Assembly (NCBI GenBank): GCA_030549775.1
Contig: CM060174.1
Span: 55,652,444-55,716,443, forward strand
Source of the DNA: Tamarix chinensis
Taxonomy: Eukaryota; Streptophyta; Magnoliopsida; Caryophyllales; Tamaricaceae
Direction: 5' to 3'
Length of the DNA stretch: 64,000 nucleotides
A program made the position numbers and the translations under genes. Below are positions 12,400 to 25,152 of the stretch, piece after piece (position 1 is the stretch's first letter; the number at the start of each line of letters is the position of its first letter). The notes below the pieces were generated by a model. It made no database searches and had not been told where the DNA came from. It saw only the letters and a list, made by a program, of their open reading frames with translations.

Positions 12400-13830
12400 G
12401 TTGTGATACCACTAGAATTTTCCCTAGGATTCCTTTATGTTAGACTTGGGAATTTTGAGGATCCTTGTGCTTGTAATTTCCCAAGGGAATTTTCTGATTG
12501 ACTCACTTGCTTCTCTAAGTTCTTGATACCATTTTTAGTTTCTTGTTGAAACTACAATGTGCTGGTAGCCAAGGATTTCACCAAATCTTCTAATGGCATT
12601 CCTCCTGATGGTTGTTGAGTTGGTGGTGGAGGTAATGGTTGAAATGGTGGTCTTTGGTGGTTTGGTGGAACTCGAAAGAATCCACGAGGTGGATTTGATC
12701 CTTGTTGATTCTGATAAACTGATGATCGGAATATGAATTACTACTTTGTTGATTGTTTCCATACCTTATTGGGGCATAAGGATCATTCATCTTTCTTATT
12801 TTTTGTCCTCTAATAGCATTCACTTTTTGTCTTCCTACAAAGTAGGACACATATCAGTAGGATGAATAGTAAAAGAATAAATTCCACATACCTTTGCAGG
12901 AATTTTGTCACCCACTACTTTCTCTACCAGAGATGTCAAATTTGATACTTGTGTTTTCAATTCAGAAATACTATCCTCTTTCGTAAGTTGAGATATAGAA
13001 GTGCTACATTTACTACAATATTGAGAGTTAGATGCCATATTAGCAATTCATCTTTTAGCTTCAGTAGGGGTTTTATCAACTAATGCACCACCACTAGCAA
13101 CATCAATCATGTTTCGATCCATAGGAGATAATCATTTATAAAAGTATTGTACTAACAATTGCTCACTAAATTGGTGATTGGGACAACTACCACACAACTT
13201 CTTAAAACATTCCCAATATTCATGCATTGACTCTCCTCCATCTTGCCTAATAACACAAATGTCTTTTCTTATGTTAGTTGCTCTAGATAAAGGAAAATAA
13301 TTTTCAAGGAAAATCTTTTGCATATTAGCCCAGGTATTCACAGATCCCGCTGGTAAGTCATATAACCATTTTTTTGCTGCATCAGCCAAAGCAAAAAGGG
13401 AAAGCTTTAAGTTTAAGTTGTTTTACACTTACTCCATTTAGCTTCATACTAGAAAATGAGATATGGAATTCCTTAAGAAACTTGTTAGGATCAATGAAAT
13501 ATCCTGAACCCATTGAGTTGTTGTCCCTAAATCATGTAAAAATGGGTAAAGCACATATTAAACAAGGTTTCATCTCATAAGTATCATTTTTTGTAGGATA
13601 AATAATGCATAAAAGGCTAGGGTTGAAAATAGGAGCAACTAGCTCCTTAAGAGTTCAATTTTCCATAGGTGGATCACTTTGACAAAGTGAATTAAACAAA
13701 TCCTCTATGTGATCTTCCTCCAAATCTATAGAATCTCCTTTAGAAGGTAATGGAATCTAACGAGCGTATTCCAATCTCCTTCTTGTTTAGTTTTCAATAG
13801 GAGATGAAGAATTAGGGTCTGTTGGCGGGA
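12400..13830 (-). pseudogene. gag: Gag remnant of E1
   Basis: In order on the minus strand: TLKELVAP (about 13650), LKEFHISFSSMKLNGV (about 13470), then the 13389-13132 stretch with AKKWLYDLPAGSVNTWANMQ, IFLENYFPLSRATNIRK and a YWECFKKLCGSCPNHQFSEQ motif. These are the standard landmarks of the retrotransposon gag domain in Athila-like elements. A zinc-knuckle-like motif follows at about 12880-12840 (CGIY...HPTDMC), with the second Cys replaced by Tyr. The C-terminal part is Asn/Gln/His-rich. Gag would form the particle shell. Stops and frame changes make it a pseudogene and I cannot fix the start codon. No clear tRNA primer site is visible between gag and the LTR end at 13889. Confidence 0.85.
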
Positions 13831-13888
13831 TGATTTGTCCTTGAAGGTCAACCGCAAATGACCTCAAATGCGAGTGTTTGAGGATCAA

Positions 13889-15333
13889 TGTTAAAACCCA
13901 AAGTATTTAATAACATTAATTTCTATCACTAAATTCTATACTATGGATAAATAGTAAAACATATTACTCAATAATTAATGAATAAGGATAGGAAAATATT
14001 GATTATAGAACTAGGATATCAAATAATCATGTAGAAAATAATAATTACAAATGATCTAACATTGACCAATAGAAACTCATGATACTTTAGCTCATTGCTT
14101 TCTCTTAATTCTAATAAATTGAATAAGCTCTCAATATATCATCTAGCCAATTAATAACCTAAGTTAAGAATTCTAGATTCAATTAATGTTAGCAATACAA
14201 TTGGAAAGTAGTCAACTGGGATTATAGTCACATAAGATCAGATCATGCAATCGTATAAATTAATAGATAAGATTAACAATTAACCATTTTTACTTTTCAT
14301 ATGTTATTTAATAATTACATATTAATTTCGTTATCTTATGTTTGATTAAGATCTAAACTTATTAGGTGATCAATCTAACTAGTTTAAATTCTTAACCTAT
14401 GATGCGAGATCATTCAAATCTGTCCATTAATTCAATTAAATTTCATTTAGAATCATAATTCAAATTATGTTGTTTTATCTAAAACCATAATTCCACCATC
14501 AAATCCTCCTACCCTATAGTATCTACGCTAATATCTTCATAATTTTAATAACCCACAATTAAATGCAGTATTCTATAATTAACATCAATGATTAATAATT
14601 AATTAACAATGAAACACTAAAATTAAGAGAAATAATAATGTAATAAAGAGAATTTACTTGCATTCAATAAAAATCATAACTTGCAATTAAGAGAGGATGA
14701 ATAAGAACTTATTGACTTGAATTATAGAGTGTTAATTGTTCGATTGAATATAATGGAGAGAAAGAGAATTGGAATTGTGAAGTACATGTGATTTCTAGAT
14801 AATATAGAGAAAAAGAGAGAATCTAACTCTTGAATTACCAGGAATCGACTATCGAATGTTCAAAAACATCAGAAATATATTAGGGAAAAGTTCACGCGAG
14901 GGGTTATAGAATTTAAGAAAAGCACAGTCCGTGTTTTGGAAACATGAGGGCTTAATGTTTTTCCCTGAATTCTCTGCCAAATGGTAAATTTGAAGATTCA
15001 GATTTTGTGTTTTTTTTTGGAAAAACAAGACTGATGGTTAGGAAAGAAAGAAGTATTGTGTTTCTTATTCCTTCTTTATCTATTTATGAAATTTCAACAC
15101 AAGCTTCCCTTTGATGTATATTATTCATTTCTAGTCATATCTTCCATTGATTCTATATCTCTTGATGTGTTCTTTGCTTCATTTCCTCTTTCCTTTAGAT
15201 ATCTTGTTTTTTATCTTTACCTACAAAATCTATCTAAAAGACAGAAACTCGAGAAAAGATTAAATTTTATAAAAATAATGAGGAATAAATGACATTTTTA
15301 TGTAGGATAATAACATATAAATATCATATATCA
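13889..15333 (-). repeat. 5' LTR of E1 (1445 bp)
   Basis: Read on the minus strand it begins TGATATATGATATTTATATG (at 15333) and ends GTTTTAACA (at 13889). The inverted sister LTR at 16974-18419 begins TGATGCATGATATTTATATG and ends GTTTTGACA, with nearly equal length (1446 bp) and collinear content. This LTR should hold the promoter of E1. One palindrome unit of the type found at 2861-3060 lies at about 14923-14947. Confidence 0.8.
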
Positions 15334-16973
15334 AATCTCTAGTTCGAAACATTGGTCAACTAACAATTTCAAGAGGTATTCTCTCAATTTAATACCAGTA
15401 GGATAAACATAGATCAGATGATGGTGAAGATGAAAACTCTTTATGATTTTTAGCTTAGATCTAAGGATCCCCCACCTCCTCCACCTCCATACATTGATTC
15501 TTATTTTTTTCCCTATTTGGATTAGTTCATTGAAGATAATGCACAAGAGCTAGTGTTATTTCTTTTTGGTGTTTTTGAATTATTTTCTATTTTTGTGGTT
15601 TGTTTTTGTGCTTGATTTGGTGAAAATTGCTGGTGTGTATTTCCTTTTTCTATATAAAAAATGGTTTATATAAAAGAAGTGATAGATTAGGTTTATTTAT
15701 TCATTAGGTAACTAAGGTAAGAGGAATAAATATTTTTACAAATACTTTTCTAATTTTTTAATAAAACAATTTGATCACCATCTGGCAAAGCTTAAAAAAA
15801 GAAATTAAGATTTTGAGAGAGGGTAAAGAAAGAAAGTAAGAATGATAATTCATCAAACCAAGCATTGATTGAGATTGAGATGAATTGAGATTTAGACTTA
15901 GTAGACATAGTTTTGTGAGCATTTGAGCCTAATTGTTGGATACATTATTATTCTAAGATTTTTTTTTTAGTGTCTTCTCCAATGATATGTGAAACTAGAA
16001 TTTTCCATTATTTTTCTTTAAGTCCGCATAGGACCTTAGTATATTTGAAAATAATAGAGGCATTTTTCTTTGATTTTTTTAGATACGGACAAAATAACAT
16101 TCCTTTTAAAATGACTTCCATTGTATAAACCCTTTGAACCTTAAAATTTATTCAATTATCTAACCTAGTTAACAACTATTATCCTTGTATATTCCCCTTC
16201 CTACTCTTTAGCCAAGGGAGTAATAGTTTTTTAAGGAGAATGTTGTTTTGCTACTTTGGTGAAATCTAAGCATGGGGGTATTGATGTTATGGAAACAATA
16301 AATTGAGTAGATAAATATTATAGAGAGAGAGAGTTCATATCTTTTATTTAAAAAAAAAGAGGTTGAAATGTTAAGAGGGATGTATTGTTTAAAGTGGTAA
16401 GTGAATGAAAGGAAAAGAGGAAGCGGTAAAAAAAATTATTGCTCCTCTAGTTAATAGTGTTTAGCTACAATGCGAAACTTATACTCCATCTTATAACCCT
16501 AACCACATTAACACCAATTTTAAGACCTCTTGATTCTTATATACTCTAGTTCTTGTAAGCAATGATGAATTAAAAATAATGAAAACATATGGGCTATCAT
16601 AACCATCTGGAGAAACTTGAAAGTAAACACATTTCACCCTAAACACATGAGAGTGAGAGTTTACACATGCCAAAAGTGAAAATCTATAAATTTAACTTTC
16701 ATTAACATTATTCTTACTTTGAATGATGAGATGCTAGTTTTACTAATTATCCTTCCTTAACCACTTGAGATTTGGTATATTATTCTTTTTTTTGTGATTT
16801 TTACAAATTTTTTAAGTCCCGCTACATTGTTAACCATGATGAATGAATAAACGTAATCTCATAATTCTTCTTAATTAAAGCATGTATCAGTTACACTTGT
16901 GGATGTTTTTATTGATTTACATAATATGATGTTGTTGCTTGAGGACAAGTAATGATTTAAGCATGGTGGTATT
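15334..16973 (+). mobile_element. 3' internal region of a sister Athila-like element (E1b)
   Basis: The plus strand here is collinear with the reverse complement of the left end of the window, so it is the non-coding 3' part of a related element in the opposite orientation. Two purine-rich landmarks typical of Athila/Tat 3' regions are present: AAGCATGGGGGTATTGATG near 16271, and GCTTGAGGACAAGTAATG followed by AAGCATGGTGGTATT just before the LTR at 16974. The latter is the likely polypurine tract. The left part of E1b is not in the window; E1 appears to have inserted at 15333/15334. Short ORFs here are not supported. Confidence 0.75.
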
Positions 16974-18419
16974 TGATGCATGATATTTATATGTACTTAT
17001 TCTATTCAAAATTGCCATTTATTCCCCATTATTTTTATAAGATTAGATATTTTATCGAGTTTCTCTTTTGGATAGATTTTACAGGAAAATGATAATAATG
17101 AAGAAATTTAAAGGATAAATCGAAATTACAAGGAAAAGAAGTAAGGAACACATAAAGAAAACATGGAATCAATGGAAGAAAAGACTAAAATTGGAGAACA
17201 AACATCCAAGGAAATCTCATGTTAAAGTTACAATAAGACAAAGTAAAAGAAGAAGAAACATAATACCCCCTTTTTAGGGGGGCATATTTTATCATTAGAA
17301 TTAGGGATCTCAATTTTTAAATTTCAACAATTTTAGGAAAAATAACAAGGTACCCCCATGTTATACAAAATTGGACAGTGTTTCTTTAAAATTTTATAAC
17401 TTCACATACGAGCTTCTCCTTGATATATCTCATGCGAATTTCCATTAAAGGGTCATCTTTTGATTTTTTCATAAAATAGAATCTACATTTTCTCTCTACA
17501 TATTAGATGTATTTAATTATTTCAATTCTCCTAGAAATTTTCTCTCTACTATTGAAATCGAATGTACCCTCGGTATCTTGAAATTTAAGTTGATAAGTTC
17601 TTTCTTATTCATTTCTCAATTATAAAAGGCCGATTTAAGTTTAAATGCAAGTGTATTCTATTTACTCCACCATTATTATCTTGAAATTTAGGAATTTTTC
17701 TTTGATTTTGTGTTTTTAATCATTATAAGTAATTATGAAATATTGAATTAGGCTTTTTGTTATTCTATTTATGAAGATGGTAGTGTAAATTTATAAAGGA
17801 TAGGAGAAATCATTGATGAAATTAGGGCTTAGGATATGAAAAGAAATTTTTAATTATGATTCTAAGTGATATCTAATTAAATTAATAGACACAATTAAAC
17901 AATTTTGTATCATAGATTATGAGTTTGCACTTATTAGATTGATCACCTTATTAGTCTAAACTCTAATCAAAGCTAGGATGATGGAAATAATACATGTTGG
18001 TTTTCATCATTGGAGTTGAAAAAGGTTAATAATTAATCTTGTCTATTAATTCATACAATTTAATGATCCGAACTTGTTTGATTATGGTTGTGGTTGAATG
18101 ATTTCTATTCGTAATACTATCGTTTATTAAATCCAATTTTCTTAACCTATATTATCAATTAGTTAGACGATAACTTGAGAGCTTATTCAATTTATTTGAA
18201 TTAAATAAAAGAAAGGAAATGAATTGTTATGAGCTTTCATAGGTCAACATTATAGTAATTAGAATACATCTCTTCTTGATAATTATTCAATACCCTAAAT
18301 CCATAACTGATTATCTCCCATCATTATGCTTCATTATTGAGTACAACATTTTATTACTTATAATTAGTATAGAAATTAGGAATAGAAACTTATGCTTTTA
18401 AACAATTGGGGTTTTGACA
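16974..18419 (+). repeat. 3' LTR of E1b (1446 bp)
   Basis: It starts with TG directly after the polypurine-like tract and ends with CA at 18418-18419. It is collinear with the E1 LTR in inverted orientation throughout; for example the final 130 bp (TTATTGAGTA...AGAAATTAGGAATAGAAA) match the reverse complement of 13889-14020 with scattered changes. Confidence 0.8.
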
Positions 18420-18584
18420 TTAACTATAGAATTCTTGAGTATAAACCATTCCTTATGAGTTAGACTCCTACTTACCACTCACTATATATTTGGGATTAGG
18501 ATTTAATTATTCAATTTGTTGTATGCTTGACAGTGCATTAGTGAACCTTGAACTTTCCACCCCTGTAAATTCACCTTCATTAGT
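18420..18584. other. Short unassigned stretch between E1b LTR and CACTA remnant
   Basis: I see no gene or repeat here. It may be CACTA-derived sequence beyond the last recognisable codon. Confidence 0.3.
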
Positions 18585-20440
18585 ACAAACCCTATTTTAA
18601 TTATCAACCCATTTGCACCTGAATAATGGAACTCTAAACGTAGTGTCATCCCATAGCCATATGTACTCTATTACTCCATAGTATGTTGTTAATGATTAAA
18701 TGGGGCTTTTGTATCTAGAACTTGATATATGCAAAGATTTTGATATTACATTTACACCACTATTTTGTATATTAATCTTTTCATCCTACTCCTTTATGTA
18801 GAAAGTACACCTATTGATCATATATGGGTTATATGACATCACTTCCCTACAAGGAGAATGTGCAAACAAATACAAATTAGTATCAGAATAAAACTACTAA
18901 GATCACAACCACTCTAGAAAGGAGCTACTATGTCTATCTAATAACCATTTATCACTTCTAAATGGATTTTGAAGCCATCAAATTATCCATGTGATGATCA
19001 ACATATGCTTGAACATCATCTCTATTGTGACAGACATAGATGTGTGGTTGCAATGACATTTGATCATCATCAATAACAACCATGCAAAATCCTTTGCAAT
19101 GACATGAAATAATAACAAATTTTATTGCCTCATCCTATATACTACTCTTAGCAATGCAAACATCAAGCTTGTTTGGATTCCTCACATATCCTTTTAATAA
19201 TTTCTTATGCATTTCAAATACATACATCCAATGAAAATGAAGTGGCCCACATAATCTAACCTCCCTAACTAAGTGAACCATTAAATGAATCATGACTACA
19301 AATAATTATGGAGGAAAGTACATCTCAAGCTAGCATAATATAGTCGCATTCTCACTCTAAAACTTTACAACCTTGTAGGATTAATAAAATTACAATATAG
19401 TTACTTGAAAAAAAAAACCTATTGATGACACTTCGAACCCTATTAGGTAAGATAGAACGTATAGCAATTCCCAACAAGTCAATAATGAGAATATGATGAT
19501 CATGGCAATTCATATCCACTAACTTCAAATATTTCATCAAAACAAGTTTCTAGACATTTGATGAATATCCTTTAGGAACCTTCACTCCTTGCAAGTACAC
19601 ATAGAAAGAAACCTTCTCGTTTTTGTAAAGAGTATAACATGCATGAGGTATAAAAATGTTATATTTTATACTTTTTGTGGATGTAATATGTTCTTATACC
19701 CATGTCAAGCATGTCCAACTAAGCATTGATATTATCCTCTATCTTTTTTGGCATATTCACAAGAGTGCCAAGTGAACAATTATATACATTTTTCTTGATA
19801 TTCACCATATCAAGATGATGTCATACATGAAAGTTCTTCCAATATGGAAGGTCAATGAAGATTGATCTCTTCTTCCACCCACTTGAAGAAAATAATTTGT
19901 TATTATTTTTCTTTTTACAAAAGAAACAATCAAGTCTTTTTCTTTGTCAAATACTTAAAATCCCATGAGAGGATTCAATGATCTTACTTCCTCAACTTCC
20001 CATTAAAAGTTTTTCTTTGTCTATAATAATGATGATTCGTAGGCAAGAATCTACATTGTCAAAGATAAGTAGTCTTCCTAGTCTTTGGTAGTTGGAGAAA
20101 GTTTGTGTTATGATCACAAATAGGACATGCATAGTATTCATGCGCTTTATAACAAGAAACATAACAATAAGAAAGAAAAATCATTTATAGTAACAAATAA
20201 TATCAATGTCAACTTAAAATATTCTTAGCTTCATACATCAACTAGCTTGACAATGTGATACCACATGTACTATAAATGTTCAATAAAGGAGCTGAATAAA
20301 TATCAATATCATTACCCAACTAATTTGGACTAGATATAAGTAAGTATTCCATCATCCACTACCTCTTCATACATAATGATGGTGGAAGATCGTAGATCAC
20401 TGGGATCATAGGACTTAATCTATAAATAGTATTTCCATTA
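18585..20440 (-). pseudogene. CACTA (En/Spm) transposase remnant: TNP2, DUF4218, DUF4216
   Basis: Minus-strand landmarks in order: YDLPPSLCMKR (about 20380), EYYACPICDHNTNF (about 20130), then SGWKKRSIFIDLPYW and the LDMVNIKKNVYNCSLGTLVN string (about 19880-19740), all typical of the TNP2 domain. Next LVDMNCHDHHILI and AIRSILPNRVRSVINR (19540-19400), then HLVREVRLCGPLHFHWMYVFE and LLKGYVRNPNK (about 19290-19170), of the DUF4218 type. Last TFRVPLFRCKWVDN (about 18640), of the DUF4216 type. Many stops and frame changes. TNP2 proteins move CACTA DNA transposons by cut-and-paste. No convincing terminal inverted repeats bracket it, so the element ends are unknown. Confidence 0.85.
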
Positions 20441-21678
20441 AAAAGGTTCATTTCATATGAATAGAGTGCAACCCATAGGTTTCAAGATTTACCAACAAAA
20501 TTAGGGTGTATAAAATTAATAACATTCCATAGGTTTCAAGATTTGCCCTGATTGCATAAGGATATTGAATACTTCATTCTTAATGGTTGTCATAGAGTAT
20601 ACTACACCAAAACAAGGTAATATAAGTTTAAAAATATCATAGAAAATATTATGATAATATATGAAACTGGACAAAGTAAAATTAAAAATTAGATTATTAG
20701 GTAAATCATATCCTTTACTTTCTTTTCATGCCAATGGATATATATAAAAAACATCACGAGTCGCATGTTTTACTTAACTTCTTCCTTCACCTACTACATA
20801 TCTTCTTAATTCACCCACATGATTTTTTTTATAAAAAAAAATAGTATGATAGATCCAACTACTTATATTGTAGGTTATCTTTTACTTCTAATAGCTTGGT
20901 TCATATTCAGCTTAAAAGATTTAGGTTAAATGAGATGTTTTTCGGGTGGATTAAAAGAGTTATAATGATTCTAAATATTTTTTTATGCAATCGTTATAGA
21001 TCGATGACTGATATAAGGGGAAAAAATGGTATAACATCAATACACACACACATATGATAAAAAAGATGTGAGTATTAATGCCTAACATAATCTTGTTTGA
21101 CACCATTTGGGAATCCTTTAATTAAAAAACAACTAAGCAATAAAGTAAAATGTTTCTCAAGCTCCTTTTCATCATTGTTTTATATTTTTGCAAATAGAGG
21201 ATAATTTGTGTTCAAACTTATGCAATATCATCACAAAGGTAACCTATTTCTACTAATCTATACTCTATGTTTCTCATTTTACTTTAATCTTCTTTAATAT
21301 GGAATGAAAAAAAAATGATTTTTCTTGAATCTAGTATGTTTTTTTTTTATGATATGTTTAGATTTATTTCATGTGCCTTAATTTTTTTCCATCTAACATG
21401 TATGTATTCCAATATGATAAACTAGTGCTATCCCATATATAGATTTATTCCTTTTATTTTTTTAAAATAAAAAAGATAATTGTTCAAGGAGAAAAACTTC
21501 TATTAATTTCTTAAAAAAAAAAATATTTTAATAAAATCTCAAAAAAGAAATCTTTTTACTCATATGGACGGTCTAACTTTTATGTGACAACTGTAGAACA
21601 TTTTTCCTAGAAAAAAAAATTGGCATAATATATAATGTATGCATGTGGTATGTTTATAAAAACAAATTATTTACACTT

Positions 21679-21719
21679 TTAGGTTGAAAAGTGTACCAAC
21701 AAAAAGACTTTTCACCTAA
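21679..21719. repeat. Small inverted repeat
   Basis: TTAGGTTGAAAAGT and, 14 bases on, ACTTTTCACCTAA pair with a single bulged T. It could be a foldback/MITE remnant or a transposon subterminal repeat; nothing else supports either. Confidence 0.45.
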
Positions 21720-23059
21720 GCACTTAGTAGGAATTTTTTATTATACCTTTTGAGCTAGTAACATGATAAGATTTATATAACCCATTTCATGTTTGTAAAG
21801 TCTTATATCAATAAAACCAGCAGTAAAGTCTTATATCAATAGCATAATTACATCACATATACTTTTATACCAATAAGTCTTATGTTTAATGTCAACATTA
21901 TGGCCATCATTTGTAACACCTGTAACCCAAATCTTCCTATCTCCATCCCCACATCCTATCCCTTAAATTCCTTATGTATTATGAAAATGAGTAGTATATA
22001 TATATGCACACACTAGGAGGTGGTGGATGAAAGAAGTACACACATAACGTTCATATCAATGATAATTAGAAGGATTGCCCATATCTCTTTTCTATACAAT
22101 CTTGTTATCTTTATTTGGTTTTCTTGATATCACAACATTTTATCAACTTGGATTGATGTTCAAACCAAATATGTGGAAATTAGAAAGAGCACATGTAATG
22201 AATCACATGCAGTGATTTCCAATTTATTTTCTTTATTAAGATGTTCATTCTTAGATTTGATTATGCGTGCCTAAAAGAGAGTTACATCACCATCATCCAT
22301 GGTGGTTTATGAATTCAATCATATTTTGACATAGGAAATAGCATTAAACAAAGTTTAACATATATATACATATATATTAGAATTTGTGGGTTGTATAATC
22401 AAATATTGCTAGGATTAAAAATAATTCAAATAATAGGTGCTTACATTATGTTTGATACCCACAATCATGGTAACCTATCTCATATATTTATTTATACATG
22501 AATTTAATCTAAATTTGATATGGATTAACTTTAATAGTTGTTGGAAATAGAAAGTTGTTGAGATGGAGACAAGTCATGAGCAATATGTATTTGAAGTAAT
22601 ATTTGAAAAGACCACATTGAATAGAGTTAGTTAAGGCCTATAACCATCCACTTAAGTTATATTTAGTTAATGCAATTGATTGCTTTATTCTTATGCAAAT
22701 TGATATTTACATCTGTTCTCATTTTATATGTTAAAAATGTGTAATTTCATTTTATTTCATGTATGATAACCTCTGTTCTAATTATGAGATGAAGGACAGA
22801 GGTAAATGATGGTAAAAGGTTAAAAGTATTATGTAATACTCATTTCTAGAAAATCATTTCATATTCAAAATATTTTATATTGATAGAAAAAATTTACATT
22901 ATTTTAAATATTTTATTACATTCCTTATCAAATTTGAACCTTAATTTCTTCTTTGAATTTTATTCTATATCCTAAGCTAGTTTATATTGATCTTATCCTC
23001 ATAAAAAATTAAATATACATCCAACTCCTATTTCGTTTATGATTTCCTTTTTCTCTCCT

Positions 23060-23480
23060 TTCTTTCTTGGCTGACTCCCTCTTCCTTTTTACCCCTTTCC
23101 TTTATGTGGAATATTGCAACAAAACAACCTACGCCAAACACCCCTTACATCCTGCAACATCATCCCCTACACCCGTCAACTCCCACTCCATGCTCATGAG
23201 GGTTGGGGTTGATATTTTCCCTCACCCCACACAGTCTCTACAGGTGCATGGGTGTATAAATATATATATGAATCCTCAACATTAAATGCTTATGCGACCC
23301 CCTCTTCTTTCTCTTTTGTTCTAAAGATAAAACACAACCATGTTTCTCCTCCACTACCTTCTTGTCTAAACAAAAACCATCACGGAAAGCTGCCACCGAC
23401 AAGCGAAGCTAAAACTACCACACTCCCACTAGAAGCCCTTACCATTTCTCCCTCACCAACATCAACCAAAGCTTAACTTG
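23060..23480 (+). promoter_or_regulatory. Possible promoter-like stretch with TATA box
   Basis: A C-rich segment is followed by TATAAATATATATA (23255-23269) and a TCCTCAACATT start-like context about 20 bases downstream, then C-rich sequence with short open frames up to 74 codons. None of the frames resembles a known protein. It may be a fragment of a promoter from an LTR or a captured gene. Low confidence. Confidence 0.25.
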
Positions 23481-24610
23481 TTGCACGTTTTGAGCAACTA
23501 TATGATATCACAAATGGATACCCATAAGTAAAATAATAAAGTGATTTTGGCTTTAAATCATGTTGAGCTTTAGACTTTTCAAATAGAAAATTACCTTTAT
23601 ATATACGAGAGATATTGAAAGAGTCAGCAATGTGTGTGTGGGGAAGGAAAATTTTTAGGGTTTCTCTTCATATCTCCCTAATAGACCTTAGAGGATCCTC
23701 TAAGCAGCTATGCAACTAAACAATTCTTTTTATTAGTTGGCCTACTCATCTTGAGAAAAATATATATATTTATTAAATGAATGAAGAGATAGGGTTTCCT
23801 TAGGTTGTCAGGGTCTTTTGACGCGAGTGTACATCTGCGTCTCAGACAAGTACCCCTGGTTACTCCACCCTAACACCTATTATAAAATTCTTCAAGCAAT
23901 TTTGTCAACTTACTGTATGGCTTGAAATAAGTGCACACATGGTTCTTATGTAGGTGCCCTTGGTTACTAGGTGTTTCAAGCATTGAAGCTCCCTTCTCTA
24001 CTATCATTACTATGCCAGGATAGAATCTTAAATATTAGGGTTAATTCCCCCAAAATTATTCAATTACAACTAATGTAGGATAGTTATTGTAGGTTTCCTA
24101 ATACTTTCTGTTATGAATGTCTTAGGTAACTAATCTCTCACCTACGTGCAAAGTCTAATGGTACTTCATGAAGATAATCCTCATTTCCTTGTGCTTAAGG
24201 TATCTAATTGCTGACATCTTTAACAAAGTTGATATATGCAAGGAAAAAAAATAGTTATATGTAAAGACTATTTTGTCCACAAGGTCAACACAACTCATAA
24301 GGCCTCATCAAACTAGCTTGATCATTTCATAGATGGGGTATTAGGTTCACAGTAACTCAGCACTACCACTTTTAATGATATGTACATGTAACATTGTGAG
24401 GATAATCAATCAATTCAAAACATTATTCAATAAGGTGAGTAGTAGGCTAGCATGTTTATTGAGTTCATCAGAGTAGTCATCCAAGAAATTTAAACAAAAA
24501 TGAAAAGAGCTATATAGAAACAATTCATTAGGAGAAAATAAATATTGCATTACTGATAAAGTTACTAAATAAAAGGGATTAATTAAGATAATACAATATA
24601 CTAACTATGA

Positions 24611-24660
24611 TATACCCTCCCCTAAATAACATGTGACAGTGTCCTCATTATCAGGGTGGA
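24611..24660 (-). promoter_or_regulatory. Polypurine-tract-like motif of E2
   Basis: On the minus strand, GATAATGAGGACACTGTCA is followed by TAGGGGAGGG (24624-24615). A GAGGACA motif followed by a G-rich tract is the usual layout just before the 3' LTR or 3' untranslated part in gypsy elements, where it primes second-strand synthesis. Confidence 0.5.
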
Positions 24661-25152
24661 AGGGTTAGGTAACTATAAAATAAAAAGGGCCAAGGGTCCA
24701 AGATCCTAAAAAAAGAAGAAAAAAATCAATCGTGAACAACCATATTTGCTACTTCTATGATAAGAATCAAACTAACTTGGACGGGGATGGATTAATAGTC
24801 AACACTATGGGGGAAAGAATAGTGATCATAAGGCATTCTATAGATCCTTCCTATTTCTCATAAACTTCTAATACTGCATCTTGTGCTACGATGTCAACCT
24901 AGGGATCAATCGTTCCTACTTTCTCAAGAGTGGGAACTCACATCACCCTATAACTTTGTTTAGTCCATGCAAACTTTCCTAAATTCTTAACCTCCACTGG
25001 CTTGTCCGAGCATCCCTTTCATTCCTTCACCAAAGGAACAATAGATACTATAACCCCTAGTTTGACATTCTGAGCTTCTAAATCCATCAATCCAACATAT
25101 TACAGTGTTTTCATGATCTTAGTTACTATAGTGATTACCTCCTCCTACCCTC

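Larger units (their letters stand above)
1..15333 (-). mobile_element. Degraded Athila-type Ty3/gypsy retrotransposon E1, split by a solo LTR
   Basis: Read on the minus strand the order is LTR (13889-15333), gag, protease, linker, RT, RNase H, integrase, spacer, downstream ORF, 3' tail: the Ty3/gypsy order. The protease centre (DLGAS), the ELKPLPDHLKYGFLG linker and the RNase H string DHAALKYLLAKKEAK are typical of the Athila/OTA branch of plant gypsy elements. Pol is interrupted at the start of RT by solo LTR A (6345-11208); coding sense resumes on both sides. All domains carry stops and frame changes, so the element is dead. The left LTR is not in the window: position 1 matches an internal landmark that lies about 700 bp before the LTR in the sister copy E1b. 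Family placement is by motif recognition only. Confidence 0.85.
20441..24000. other. Unassigned AT-rich region without recognisable genes
   Basis: I find no family-level protein similarity in any frame. The region has homopolymer runs, a short AT microsatellite (about 22355-22380), a small inverted repeat (21679-21719) and one C-rich, TATA-containing stretch (23060-23480, separate entry). It probably holds the old CACTA 5' part and flanks of E2 beyond recognition. Confidence 0.5.

Noticed and set aside
20608..20625. ACTACACCAAAAC as a CACTA terminal repeat
   Set aside because: The leading C of CACTA is not present, it points away from the transposase remnant, and no inverted partner was found.
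23252..23476. 74-codon frame after a TATA-like motif as a small gene
   Set aside because: No similarity, Ser/Thr/Pro-biased composition, no conserved start context; kept only as a low-confidence promoter-like stretch.
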